A stretch of 40,707 nt of DNA from Aliivibrio_A kagoshimensis (GTDB lineage Bacteria; Pseudomonadota; Gammaproteobacteria; Enterobacterales; Vibrionaceae), in NCBI RefSeq assembly GCF_050337105.1, contig NZ_JAKJSQ010000040.1, positions 1 to 40,707 of the forward strand, read 5' to 3'. How positions within the stretch are numbered: position 1 is the first letter of the stretch; each line of letters opens with the position of its first letter. The notes under the pieces are model-generated. The model did no database searches, was not told where the DNA came from, and was given only the letters and a program-made list of their open reading frames with translations. Position numbers and translations under genes: made by a program. Positions 23,807-32,996 of this stretch are shown piece by piece.

Positions 23807-25384
23807 CTACAGTTTAGGGTTAAGGTGTTCCGTTACGTGTCGAGCAAAACCGATCCCCGCTTCATTGTAGATGTTAAACGCAGCATCAACCCCTTGCTCT
23901 TTAAGCGCTTCAACCTGATCGGGGTAAGAGGCAATAGCAGCAATTTGACCTTGGTAGTTATGTTTATTGAGTAGCTCCAGCGCGAACTCGTTACCTTTAT
24001 GGTTTGGCATTGACAGCAGTATGATCTTTATTTTGGAGGTATCGATCATTCGTTCCCAGAAGTCAGGGTCAGTCGCGTCGCCACTGATGACATTTCTTCC
24101 TTCGTCTCTATGGCGTATTGCAGCACTTTCTACTAACTCAATGCCCAATATGGTATCGCCATACTGTTTTTGTAATTCATCATAAGCGCCTGTTCCGATT
24201 CGACCCATGCCTAAAATAAGAATGGAGGAGCTCCCTGAGCAGATACGCTGATCTTTAGCATTGAGCTTCTCATCCGATTGCTCTTTTAACCAGTTCATAG
24301 ATTTTAGATAGATCTCATGACCAAATCGGTTTAACGGCGCGGAGAGAATAAAGGAGAGAGACACGGCCATGGCGATGGCGACTAAAGAGTCAGCAGGTAA
24401 CCAACCAAGCTTATAGGCTAAGCCGCCGACGATAAGACCAAACTCACTGTAATTAAATAATGTTAATGAGGTGAGAAGTGAGGTACGAACTCTAAATTTA
24501 AAGCCATTCAGTACTAGGTAGTAGAGGACCCCTTTTATCGGCAGTAGCAGCAATAAAATAATGGCCATTATGAAGCCAGAGAGTGTCGGAGTCGCAGATA
24601 AACCAATATTCAAGAAGAAGCAGACCAGAAACATCTCTTTCAAATTAAACAGGGATTTTGACAGTTCAGAAGCCTTACTGTGTCCGGCTAGTAACATGCC
24701 AAGCACTAATGCTCCGAGATCGGGTTTCATTCCAACAAGCTCAAACAGACCCGCTCCGGCAATTAATGCGATAAAGATGCCATATAATACCAGCATTTCT
24801 CCATGACCAACCCAATCTAGAAGTTTATAAAAAATTGGTCTAAACAGTGGAAGAGTAAAGAGAATAAGGGCGGTTAATTCAGGTGTTTTTCCTGTCGATA
24901 CGGTCAAAAAGATCACTGCAAAGATATCCTGCATGACCAAAATACCTATTGCGATACTGCCATAGGTCGCATTCATTTCCCCTTTTTCTTGCAGAGATTT
25001 TACCGCAAAGACGGTACTGGAGAAGGAGAGGGAGAAGCCTAGCAACAGTAGTTGACCAACATGTAAGTCAGCCATCATGGTGATGCCAAGGATTTTAAAG
25101 CTTAATAGGGCAACGAAAAAAAAGGCGGTAGAGAGTAAATTGTGAATCGTTGCACTGGCCCAAATCTCTTTAGCGAGTAGGGTTTTTATATTCAGTTTTA
25201 GGCCGATGGTAAAGAGTAGTAAGGTGACACCTAAATCGGCAAAGGTGACTAAAGTGTCTGATGAGTTAAACCCAAAAGCATGCAGTGCAAAACCCGCAAC
25301 TAAGAAGCCAACTAAAGGTGGAAGCTTACACTTTAAGGCTAAAAAGCCGGTGACAAATGCAGCAATAAGGAAAAACAGTTCCAT
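23807..25384 (-). CDS. Kef/CPA2-type cation:proton antiporter with RCK domain
   Basis: 525 residues. The N-terminal half (about 1-375) is a CPA2 sodium/hydrogen-exchanger membrane domain with 11-12 helices. Markers are GFLVAGFALHAFGF near the start and LGALVLGMLLAGHS near 225-238. The C-terminal half (about 395-525) is a TrkA-N/RCK domain with a Rossmann GMGRIGTGAYDEL and ISGDATDPDFWERM. Relatives are KefB/KefC and YbaL-type transporters. The KTN partner protein (KefF/G) is not adjacent. It probably moves K+ or Na+ against protons under nucleotide control. The substrate is not deducible. Confidence 0.88.
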   Translation of the reverse strand: MELFFLIAAFVTGFLALKCKLPPLVGFLVAGFALHAFGFNSSDTLVTFADLGVTLLLFTIGLKLNIKTLLAKEIWASATIHNLLSTAFFFVALLSFKILGITMMADLHVGQLLLLGFSLSFSSTVFAVKSLQEKGEMNATYGSIAIGILVMQDIFAVIFLTVSTGKTPELTALILFTLPLFRPIFYKLLDWVGHGEMLVLYGIFIALIAGAGLFELVGMKPDLGALVLGMLLAGHSKASELSKSLFNLKEMFLVCFFLNIGLSATPTLSGFIMAIILLLLLPIKGVLYYLVLNGFKFRVRTSLLTSLTLFNYSEFGLIVGGLAYKLGWLPADSLVAIAMAVSLSFILSAPLNRFGHEIYLKSMNWLKEQSDEKLNAKDQRICSGSSSILILGMGRIGTGAYDELQKQYGDTILGIELVESAAIRHRDEGRNVISGDATDPDFWERMIDTSKIKIILLSMPNHKGNEFALELLNKHNYQGQIAAIASYPDQVEALKEQGVDAAFNIYNEAGIGFARHVTEHLNPKL

Positions 25385-25492
25385 ACAGATAATTCTCTAC
25401 AACGTTTAATAATTTTAATGAAATCAAGCCATACTTTACAGTACAGCTTGAGATGTGAATAGACTTTGTAGATTGTAAAGTGTGAAAGGCGT

Positions 25493-26707
25493 TTAATGAT
25501 CCAACAATTTTTGTAACAAAATACCGTTAAGCATGGCTCGTTTAATCATCGAAAAAGCACCCATGGTTGGCTCTTTATAGAGTCGTGATGCAACGATCGG
25601 CAGATTGGTGTGGAAGGCTGAGAGTGTTTGGTTATCGATACAGTTTTGTACTGCATGAAAAACGATCTCTTTGGATTGAGTAATGTCTCCAGCAATGACT
25701 ATTTTTTGAGGATTGAACATATTCACTGTCATTGCAATCGCTTTACCTAGATGGTTGCCCACTCGGGTTAAGGTTTGGGTTGCGAGTTCGTCACCTCGAT
25801 TGGCGGCATTACAGATCGCAGTCATATCAATAGTATCAACAGAGGATAGCGAGGTTTTGTACCCTTGTTCAATTAACTTATTAATCCGATTAATAATGGC
25901 AGGGTTGGAGGCAACAGTTTCCAAACAGCCAAAATTGCCACACTGGCACTTATCACCGATAGCATCAATTTGAATATGACCAATTTCACCAACGTTGCGG
26001 TTAAAGCCTAAAAAGACTTTTCCGTTAACGATAATGCCGGCACCCGTACCACGATGCACACTGACTAATATTGAATCTTTACAATCTTTACTGGCCCCAA
26101 AATAGTGTTCAGCCAGAGCCATGCCTCTCACATCATTACCGACAAAACATTCAACATGGAAATTATCACGGATGACATCAGCCAACCCTAATTTTTCTAC
26201 GTTGATATTTGGCATGTATTCTACAACCCCTGTTTCTGGATTGACCAAACCGGGTAGAGTGACACCAATGGCAATGAGGTTTTTAACTTTAGTATGGTTA
26301 TCGGCAAGAAATTTTTGGGTATGGGCAATTAATCCATCAAGGAGTTGCTGTTGATCTTGATAGAGAAAAGGTTGATAAGTGTGAGCTAACTGCATGCCGC
26401 TCAAGTCATAAAGACTGGTTTGGATATAGTCACGACCTAAACCAATTGCAACTGAGTGGAAAGGGGCGGTCTCTGTGGTAAGAGAGATAGCACGACGCCC
26501 TCCCGTTGAAGCTTGTTGCGCCACCTCTTTAATCAGGCCGCGCTCAAGAAGCTGACGGGTTATCTTTGTAACACTTGCTGGTGCGAGTTGACTCACATCG
26601 GCAACTTGTATTCGGGATATTGGCCCTTGTAAGTCGATTAGTCGATAAACAGCTGCGCTGTTCAGTTGCTTTACTAGATCTACATTACCAATTTGTCCGC
26701 CAGTCAT
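25493..26707 (-). CDS. nagC: N-acetylglucosamine repressor NagC (ROK family)
   Basis: 404 residues. The N-terminal winged helix-turn-helix (about 10-75) shows QLAPASVTKITRQLLERGLIKEV. A ROK domain follows with a sugar-binding GHIQID region and the zinc motif CQCGNFGCLE. Family NagC is released from DNA by GlcNAc-6-P. It ends the nagB-nagA-nagC operon, three bases after nagA, and should repress this operon, nagE and itself through the sites between nagB and nagE. Confidence 0.95.
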   Translation of the reverse strand: MTGGQIGNVDLVKQLNSAAVYRLIDLQGPISRIQVADVSQLAPASVTKITRQLLERGLIKEVAQQASTGGRRAISLTTETAPFHSVAIGLGRDYIQTSLYDLSGMQLAHTYQPFLYQDQQQLLDGLIAHTQKFLADNHTKVKNLIAIGVTLPGLVNPETGVVEYMPNINVEKLGLADVIRDNFHVECFVGNDVRGMALAEHYFGASKDCKDSILVSVHRGTGAGIIVNGKVFLGFNRNVGEIGHIQIDAIGDKCQCGNFGCLETVASNPAIINRINKLIEQGYKTSLSSVDTIDMTAICNAANRGDELATQTLTRVGNHLGKAIAMTVNMFNPQKIVIAGDITQSKEIVFHAVQNCIDNQTLSAFHTNLPIVASRLYKEPTMGAFSMIKRAMLNGILLQKLLDH

Positions 26708-26710
26708 AGT

Positions 26711-27847
26711 TTAATTTTGCTCGTATTGTCCATTAACAACAGTCGCTTTTACATTGAAGTCACGATCAAAAATAGCTAGGTTTGCTACCCAGCTCTTTTT
26801 AATGCGGCCAAGTTTACTGTCCATTCCAATTGCTCGGGCTGGGTATAAAGTAGCCATACGTAGAGCTTCATCTAAAGCGATTCCAACGTGTTCAACACTG
26901 TTTTGAACGGCTTCGATCATAGTGAGTGCTGAACCGCCAAGTGTGCCATTCTCATCCACACACTTTCCATCTTTGTAATATACTTTTTTACCCACAAAAA
27001 TAAAGTATTCCATGTTAGCGCCTGCTGGAGCTGTGGCATCGGTCACTAATACGAGCTTTTCACCTTTAATTTTATGCGCAATTCGAATATTTGCATAGTC
27101 GACATGAAACCCATCAGCAATCACACCCGCATAGACTTCAGGGGTGTCGTAAATCGCCCCGACAACCCCTGGTTCTCGACCTTCCATGGGGGTCATTGCA
27201 TTGAATAAATGAGTGGCAAAAGTAATGCCAGATTCAAATCCTTTTCGAGCCTGCTGGTAGGTTGCTGCTGTGTGCCCAATTGATACGACAATACCCGCTT
27301 GATGAAGACGCTCGATATGCTGAGACGCATTAAGCTCAGGAGCTAAAGTTACCTTGGCCACAATATCGCTATTGGCACAAATAAGATCAATCATTTCGTC
27401 ATCTGAATGGCGAATGAAATCGACACTATGAATGCCTTTTCTTTTGACATTCAGGTAAGGCCCTTCAAGGTGTAAACCTAGAGATTGATTATAGTATTGC
27501 TCATGGTATTGGCGAGCTACTTTTAATGCCTCTTTCATCTCCTCATCTGATGAGGTGATGAGGGTAGGAAGAAAGCTCGTGCAGCCAGAGCGAAGGTTAG
27601 CTAAATGCATGGTTTGCAGTGTATCGATTGAGACACTGTCGTTTAGCATCACTCCACCACAGCCATTAAGTTGTAGGTCAATAAATCCGGCGCTTAGATT
27701 AGCACCATCGAGGTCGCGAGTGTGAATACCTGCTGGTAACTCAGCTGTAGAACAGACTGAGTGAATAGTCACGCCATCAATAATGACAGCGTGATCGACC
27801 AGCACGTCGCTACCGGTAAAAATTGTACAGTTGGTTAGCGCGTACAT
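26711..27847 (-). CDS. nagA: N-acetylglucosamine-6-phosphate deacetylase
   Basis: Removes acetate from GlcNAc-6-P, giving GlcN-6-P. The 378-residue product is an amidohydrolase with metal and substrate motifs LHLEGPYLN (about 124-132), GHTAATYQQA, THLFNAMTPMEGREPG and LVTDATAPAG. The N-terminal beta domain begins MYALTNCTIFTG. It follows nagB by 11 bases and precedes nagC by 3, so the three are co-transcribed. Confidence 0.97.
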   Translation of the reverse strand: MYALTNCTIFTGSDVLVDHAVIIDGVTIHSVCSTAELPAGIHTRDLDGANLSAGFIDLQLNGCGGVMLNDSVSIDTLQTMHLANLRSGCTSFLPTLITSSDEEMKEALKVARQYHEQYYNQSLGLHLEGPYLNVKRKGIHSVDFIRHSDDEMIDLICANSDIVAKVTLAPELNASQHIERLHQAGIVVSIGHTAATYQQARKGFESGITFATHLFNAMTPMEGREPGVVGAIYDTPEVYAGVIADGFHVDYANIRIAHKIKGEKLVLVTDATAPAGANMEYFIFVGKKVYYKDGKCVDENGTLGGSALTMIEAVQNSVEHVGIALDEALRMATLYPARAIGMDSKLGRIKKSWVANLAIFDRDFNVKATVVNGQYEQN

Positions 27848-27858
27848 GATGGCTCCTG

Positions 27859-28659
27859 TTATAACTCTTTGATGTTGTCTTTCTCAAGTTCTTTAAAGTA
27901 TTTCACTGTTTTGACTTTTAACTCTTGGGTTGAAGGCTCATCACAAACAATCATAGATTTTGGGTGAAGTTGAAGCGCTGAAATTGTCCACATATGGTTC
28001 ACAGAACCTTCGACTGCAGCTTGTAGTGCAAGTGCTTTGTTATGTCCGGTGACTAAGATCATAATCTCCGCTGAATCGAGTAAAGTTCCGACACCTATAG
28101 TGAGTGAGTACTTAGGCACTTGCTCCATATCACCACCAAAAAAGCGTGAATTGGCGATACGAGTATCTTCAGTCAGTGTTTTGATTCGAGTACGAGAAGC
28201 TAACGAAGAGGCCGGTTCATTAAAAGCGATGTGACCATCATTACCGACCCCTCCCATGAAGAGGTTAATACGGCCATAAGATTTTATTTTGTCTTCATAA
28301 CGCTGACATTCAATGTCATTATCCACAGCGTTACCGTCCAGTAAGTTGATGTTTTCTGGTTGAATATCGATGTGATTGAAGAAGTTTTCGTGCATGAATG
28401 TGTGGTAAGACTCAGGGTGATTTTGAGGAATACCTATGTACTCATCCATATTGAAGGTCACAACGTGTTTAAAACTTACTTCACCAGATTTATGAAGTTT
28501 AATAAGTTGTTTGTAAGTGTTTAAAGGTGTACCACCAGTGGGCAAACCAAGAACAAAGGGGCGCTCCTCAGTAGGGCTGAAAGCGTTGATGCGGTTGACA
28601 ATATGACGCGCTGACCATAGGCCGACTTCGTTTGCTTGGTTGAGTGGGATTAATCGCAC
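27859..28659 (-). CDS. nagB: Glucosamine-6-phosphate deaminase
   Basis: Converts GlcN-6-P to fructose-6-P and ammonia, feeding glycolysis. The 266-residue product aligns throughout with E. coli NagB: GLPTGGTPLNTY, FNMDEYIG, GVGNDGHIAFNEPASSLASRTR and VEGSVNHMWTISALQLH. It begins with a GTG codon and has GAGG 6-7 nt upstream. It is the promoter-proximal gene of nagB-nagA-nagC, the same order as E. coli, and divergent from nagE. Confidence 0.97.
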   Translation of the reverse strand: MRLIPLNQANEVGLWSARHIVNRINAFSPTEERPFVLGLPTGGTPLNTYKQLIKLHKSGEVSFKHVVTFNMDEYIGIPQNHPESYHTFMHENFFNHIDIQPENINLLDGNAVDNDIECQRYEDKIKSYGRINLFMGGVGNDGHIAFNEPASSLASRTRIKTLTEDTRIANSRFFGGDMEQVPKYSLTIGVGTLLDSAEIMILVTGHNKALALQAAVEGSVNHMWTISALQLHPKSMIVCDEPSTQELKVKTVKYFKELEKDNIKEL

Positions 28660-28679
28660 AGGGCACCTCTATCTATGAA

Positions 28680-28696
28680 TTTTCGAATAATGAAAG
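28680..28696. promoter_or_regulatory. Candidate NagC half-site pair near nagB
   Basis: TTTTC and GAAAG are symmetrically placed around a 7-base centre, 21 bases before the nagB start. NagC sites are AT-rich palindromes around TTCG/CGAA, so this may pair with the site near nagE for looping. It is weaker than that one. Confidence 0.35.
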
Positions 28697-28775
28697 CGTC
28701 TACTTAAAAGCATTAATTCGAATGATAAAATAAGTTTTATGATCTAGCTAGCAAAATAGTTTAAATAAGCATCAT

Positions 28776-28797
28776 CAAGGTGACTTGAGTCACATTT
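28776..28797. promoter_or_regulatory. CRP-cAMP binding site
   Basis: GGTGA, six bases, TCACA (28779-28794) is one mismatch from TGTGA-N6-TCACA, with matching AT-rich flank on the right. It lies between the nagB and nagE promoters, as in E. coli nag control. Confidence 0.7.
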
Positions 28798-28803
28798 AGT
28801 TGT

Positions 28804-28830
28804 CATTTAATTTGCGGGGCGAATTTAATG
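28804..28830. promoter_or_regulatory. Candidate NagC operator near nagE
   Basis: A 27-bp near-palindrome runs from CATTTAATTTGC to GCGAATTTAATG around a GGG centre. The AT-rich arms and TTTGC/GCGAA core resemble NagC operators. It begins 10 bases after the CRP-like site. Confidence 0.65.
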
Positions 28831-28924
28831 ACATAGAATTGAATTGTTAAATACGACAAGCGAAAAAAGTGGTTCAAATAGAAAAATCGCTTTATTTAAA
28901 AATCCTTAAAGGGGGAACTTGAAG

Positions 28925-30481
28925 GTGAATATATTAGGATACATGCAAAAATTAGGTAAAGCATTAATGCTACCTATTGCAACACTACCTGTTGCTGCAC
29001 TACTGTTACGTTTGGGTCAACCTGACCTGCTAGACATCAACTTTATGGCAAGTGCTGGTAACGCAATTTTTAGTCAGCTTCCACTGCTATTTGGACTGGG
29101 TATTGCTATCGGTCTCTCAAAAGATGGTGCTGGTGCTGCTGGGTTAGCCGGGGCGGTTGCTTATTTCGTTCTAACTGCTGCTGCAAGCTCAGTAAACGAA
29201 GCCGTTAATATGTCATTCTTCGGTGGTATTATCGCCGGTATCATTGCGGGTCACTCGTACAACAAATTCCATACGACTCGACTTCCTGAGTGGTTGGCAT
29301 TCTTCTCAGGTAAACGCCTAGTTCCTATCATGGCGGGTCTGTTTGCTCTAGCGGCTGGTGCCGTTGCTGGTATCGTTTGGCCGGTGATTCAAGATGGACT
29401 AGATGCTTTTGCTCACGCAGTCTCGTCTTCTGGTGCTGTTGGTCAGTTCGCATACGGTGTACTTAACCGTGGGCTTATCCCAGTGGGTCTTCACCATGTA
29501 CTTAACTCTTACTTCTGGTTCGGTATGGGTACGTGTCAAATTGTTAACGTTGAAGCGGTTACACTGCTGAACGGTGCAACACAGCTTTGTGTTGACCCGA
29601 CAATTGCTAAGTCTCTGGTTGTTGGTCAAACTCACCTGTTTGAATTTAAAAACGCAGTAACACCAGAAATCAATGCAGTAGTCACGGGTATCACAGATAC
29701 TGTTAAATCTGGCGACCTACACCGCTTCTTCGGTGGTGATAAGAGTGCTGGCGTATTCATGAACGGTTTCTACCCAGTCATGATGTTTGGTCTACCAGGC
29801 GCTGCGCTTGCTATGTACCTTGCTGCTCCTGCTGAAAAACGCAGCCAAGTGGGTGGTGCGCTGTTCTCTGTTGCATTCTGTTCATTCCTAACGGGTATCA
29901 CAGAGCCTCTAGAGTTCATGTTTGTATTCCTTGCTCCTGCACTATATGCAATGCACGCTGTATTTACAGGGCTGTCATTAGTCGTGGCAAACATGTTTGG
30001 CACATTGCACGGTTTCGGTTTCTCTGCAGGTTTGATTGACTTTGTATTGAACTGGGGTCTAGCAACGAAACCAGTTACCTTGCTACTTATTGGACTTGGT
30101 TTTGGTGCGCTATACTTCTTCACCTTTAGTTTCGCAATCCGTGCTTTCAACCTGAAATCACCGGGTCGTGAAGATGATGACGAAGCGGTAGCAAGTAATG
30201 AACCTGTAGAGAGTGGTGAGCAAGCTCGCCAATATCTAAAAGCATTAGGTGGACACGATAACCTGACAACAATCGATGCGTGTATTACTCGCTTACGTTT
30301 AACACTGAAAGATCGCTCAGTAGTTGATGAAGCAGTACTAAAACGTCTTGGTGCAAAAGGTGTAGTGAAACTGGGTGATAACAACTTACAAGTTATCCTT
30401 GGGCCTCTAGCAGAAATCGTAGCGGGAGAGATGAAAAATATCCCTGCTACAGAGGACCTGACAGAAGTAAAACTTCCTTAG
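28925..30481 (+). CDS. nagE: GlcNAc-specific PTS permease EIICB (NagE)
   Basis: Imports and phosphorylates GlcNAc. About 518 residues from GTG 28925, which aligns with E. coli NagE (MNILGFFQ); TTG 28919 is an alternative with a closer AAGGGGG. The EIIC membrane domain (about 1-385) includes LKSPGREDDDE at its end. EIIB (about 405-500) contains the phosphorylated cysteine in IDACITRLRLTL. E. coli NagE has a fused EIIA; this protein stops after EIIB, so it must use a separate EIIA, probably EIIA-Glc. It is divergent from nagBAC and should be under NagC and CRP. Confidence 0.95.
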   Translation: MNILGYMQKLGKALMLPIATLPVAALLLRLGQPDLLDINFMASAGNAIFSQLPLLFGLGIAIGLSKDGAGAAGLAGAVAYFVLTAAASSVNEAVNMSFFGGIIAGIIAGHSYNKFHTTRLPEWLAFFSGKRLVPIMAGLFALAAGAVAGIVWPVIQDGLDAFAHAVSSSGAVGQFAYGVLNRGLIPVGLHHVLNSYFWFGMGTCQIVNVEAVTLLNGATQLCVDPTIAKSLVVGQTHLFEFKNAVTPEINAVVTGITDTVKSGDLHRFFGGDKSAGVFMNGFYPVMMFGLPGAALAMYLAAPAEKRSQVGGALFSVAFCSFLTGITEPLEFMFVFLAPALYAMHAVFTGLSLVVANMFGTLHGFGFSAGLIDFVLNWGLATKPVTLLLIGLGFGALYFFTFSFAIRAFNLKSPGREDDDEAVASNEPVESGEQARQYLKALGGHDNLTTIDACITRLRLTLKDRSVVDEAVLKRLGAKGVVKLGDNNLQVILGPLAEIVAGEMKNIPATEDLTEVKLP

Positions 30482-30510
30482 TCATCACCGACTAAAATAA
30501 CGAAAATATT

Positions 30511-30550
30511 CGCTCCTCTTTCTCTATGCAGAAAGGGGAGCGTTTTTTTT
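30511..30550 (+). terminator. Terminator of nagE
   Basis: A long stem, CGCTCC-CTTTCT with AGAAAG-GGAGCG and one mismatch, is followed by eight T residues, 30 bases after the stop. Confidence 0.9.
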
Positions 30551-30637
30551 CATCTACTTATTGTGTCCATCGTCATAATCGTGGATCATAGTGGGCAATA
30601 TTCTATTAAAAACGTATCAAACCATGAGGTGTTATCG

Positions 30638-32305
30638 ATGAGTGAGTCTGAGACTCGTCCGTCCAATTTTATTCGCCAGATCATCGACAAAGATCTTGCT
30701 GACGGCAAACATTCAAGCGTACAGACCCGTTTTCCGCCGGAACCTAACGGCTATCTGCATATCGGGCATGCAAAATCTATCTGCTTAAATTTCGGTATTG
30801 CTCAAGATTATCAAGGTTTGTGCAACCTTCGTTTTGATGATACGAATCCTGAAAAAGAGGATATCGAATACGTTGATTCCATTATGAATGACGTTAAATG
30901 GCTTGGTTTTGAGTGGGCTGGAGAAATTCGCTACTCATCAAACTATTTTGATCAGTTGCACAGCTATGCGGTGGAATTGATCAGCAAAGGTCTGGCGTAT
31001 GTTGAAGAGCTGAGTGCTGATGATATTCGTGCCTATCGCGGTACGCTTAACGAAGCGGGTAAGAACAGCCCTTACCGAGATCGCAGTGTTGAAGAGAACC
31101 TAGCACTGTTTGAAAAGATGCGCAGTGGTGAATTTAAAGAGGGCACGGCTTGCCTTCGAGCTAAGATAAATATGAGCTCTTCATTCATGGTATTACGTGA
31201 CCCGGTGTTATACCGAGTACGTTTTGCTTCGCACCACCAGACCGGTGATAAGTGGTGCATCTACCCGATGTATGATTTTACCCACTGTATTTCAGATGCA
31301 ATTGAAGGCATTACTCACTCTATTTGTACGTTGGAGTTCCAAGATAATCGTCGTTTGTATGATTGGGTTCTTGAGAACATTACCATTGATTGCCAGCCTC
31401 ATCAGTATGAGTTCAGTCGTTTAAACCTTGAGTACACCTTGATGTCTAAGCGTAAACTCAACCAACTGGTGACTGAAAAGTTGGTTAATGGTTGGGATGA
31501 TCCACGTATGCCTACTATTTCCGGTCTGCGCCGTCGTGGATTTACTTCTGCGTCGATTCGTGAATTCTGTAAGCGTATTGGGGTAACTAAACAAGAGAAC
31601 ACCATTGAAATGGGCTCGCTTGAGTCTTGTATTCGTGATGACTTAAATGAAAATGCACCACGTGCAATGGCTGTTCTGGATCCAATCAAAGTGATTATTG
31701 AGAACTTTGAAGTGGATAAGGTCGAAACGCTGAACATCAAGAATCACCCAAATAAACCTGAAATGGGTGAGCGTGAAGTGCCATTTACTCGTGAAATCTA
31801 TATCGAGCGTGAAGATTTCCGTGAAGAGGCAAATAAGAAATTTAAGCGTTTAGTTCTTGATAAAGAAGTACGTTTACGAGGCTCTTATGTGATTAAAGCC
31901 GTTCGTGTCGAGAAAGATGACGCGGATAATATCACCACCATTTACTGTACCTATGACCCACAAACGCTGGGCAAAAACCCAGAAGATGGACGTAAGGTGA
32001 AGGGGGTTATTCATTGGGTATCGGCTAATAAGGGTGTCGCTGCAGAGATTCGTCTCTATGACCGCCTGTTTACTGTGCCAAACCCAAGCGCTGAAGATGA
32101 CTTCTCAACGGTATTAAATCCAGAGTCTCTTCTTATCTCACAGGGTATTGTTGAACCAAGTCTGCAGTCTGCTCAGGCAGAAGTAGGTTATCAGTTTGAA
32201 CGTACTGGTTACTTCTGTGTTGACAATAAAGACTCAACCTCTGAAGCTCTGGTATTTAACCGAACGGTAGGCTTGCGTGACACTTGGGCTAAAATTGGCG
32301 ACTAG
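30638..32305 (+). CDS. glnS: Glutaminyl-tRNA synthetase
   Basis: Charges tRNA-Gln. The 555-residue class I synthetase has HIGH at 41-44 (NGYLHIGHAKS) and the KMSKS loop as LMSKRKL (about 268-274). A C-terminal anticodon-binding beta-barrel follows. The start ATG 30638 (MSESETRPSNFIRQ) has GAGGT 8 nt upstream. An in-frame start at 30563 would add 25 unrelated residues. It follows nagE, as in E. coli. Confidence 0.97.
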   Translation: MSESETRPSNFIRQIIDKDLADGKHSSVQTRFPPEPNGYLHIGHAKSICLNFGIAQDYQGLCNLRFDDTNPEKEDIEYVDSIMNDVKWLGFEWAGEIRYSSNYFDQLHSYAVELISKGLAYVEELSADDIRAYRGTLNEAGKNSPYRDRSVEENLALFEKMRSGEFKEGTACLRAKINMSSSFMVLRDPVLYRVRFASHHQTGDKWCIYPMYDFTHCISDAIEGITHSICTLEFQDNRRLYDWVLENITIDCQPHQYEFSRLNLEYTLMSKRKLNQLVTEKLVNGWDDPRMPTISGLRRRGFTSASIREFCKRIGVTKQENTIEMGSLESCIRDDLNENAPRAMAVLDPIKVIIENFEVDKVETLNIKNHPNKPEMGEREVPFTREIYIEREDFREEANKKFKRLVLDKEVRLRGSYVIKAVRVEKDDADNITTIYCTYDPQTLGKNPEDGRKVKGVIHWVSANKGVAAEIRLYDRLFTVPNPSAEDDFSTVLNPESLLISQGIVEPSLQSAQAEVGYQFERTGYFCVDNKDSTSEALVFNRTVGLRDTWAKIGD

Positions 32306-32324
32306 ATGTTAAGTTACTGATAAT

Positions 32325-32358
32325 AAAAAACCAGCTGAAAATGAAGCTGGTTTTTTTT
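32325..32358. terminator. Bidirectional terminator between glnS and fur
   Basis: AAAAAACCAGCT and AGCTGGTTTTTTTT form a 12-bp stem with an 8-nt loop. An eight-T tract follows on the plus strand and six T residues on the minus strand, between the convergent genes. Confidence 0.9.
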
Positions 32359-32372
32359 GAAATCAATAAACG

Positions 32373-32819
32373 TTAGCGGATGTTATGCGCGTCTTTATTG
32401 TCAGCACAGCTGCCATCAATGCAGTGTCCATAGAGATATAAGCTGTGATTCGTCAGTTTGACGTTGTAGCTTTTTGCAATGCTAGTTTGGCGCTCTTCAA
32501 TAAGCTCATCAGTAAACTCAATCACTTTGCCACAATCTAAACAGACAAGGTGATCATGGTGATGCTGTGAAGCCAATTCAAATACAGACTTTCCGCCTTC
32601 AAAGTGGTGACGAGTAACAATGCCTGCATCATCAAATTGATTCAGGACTCTATATACCGTCGCAAGGCCAATTTCTTCGCCTAGATCGAGCAGTTTTTTA
32701 TACAGATCTTCTGCACTGATATGTTGACAGTCAGGCTGTTGGAAAATCTCAAGTATTTTTAAACGAGGAAGAGTGACTTTTAAGCCCGCTTGTTTAAGTG
32801 CTTGATTGTTGTCTGACAT
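32373..32819 (-). CDS. fur: Ferric uptake regulator Fur
   Basis: A 148-residue dimeric Fe(II)-dependent repressor. The DNA-binding domain (about 1-82) contains GLATVYRVLNQFDDAGIV. The metal region HHHDH (86-90), CLDC (C93, C96) and CIDGSC (C133, C138) match E. coli structural-zinc and iron sites. Fur usually autoregulates, but I could not find a convincing Fur box in the short upstream gap. Confidence 0.97.
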   Translation of the reverse strand: MSDNNQALKQAGLKVTLPRLKILEIFQQPDCQHISAEDLYKKLLDLGEEIGLATVYRVLNQFDDAGIVTRHHFEGGKSVFELASQHHHDHLVCLDCGKVIEFTDELIEERQTSIAKSYNVKLTNHSLYLYGHCIDGSCADNKDAHNIR

Positions 32820-32996
32820 CAGTGTTCCCTATCTTTGCTCCAACCAGAAATGGAGGAATATATATTCATGATTATAAGACAGCAAAGATAAACAATAAAC
32901 CATGAAATGCGTAAGGACACTAAAAAATAGAGGTTGATCTTTGTTATCTTGTTAGTGCAACATGGTTGTCCGACCAGTTATTCATATGGATATGCA

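Noticed and set aside
29770..30384. Long (204-codon) open frame antisense to nagE
   Set aside because: It lies wholly inside the strongly conserved nagE, is Ser/Pro/Arg-rich as expected of antisense codon shadowing, and has no ribosome site or recognisable domain.
31402..31740. 112-codon frame antisense to glnS
   Set aside because: Composition and position are those of a codon-bias shadow of glnS.
32820..32933. Fur box upstream of fur
   Set aside because: An AT-rich stretch near 32860-32878 has partial resemblance to the consensus, but too many mismatches to call.
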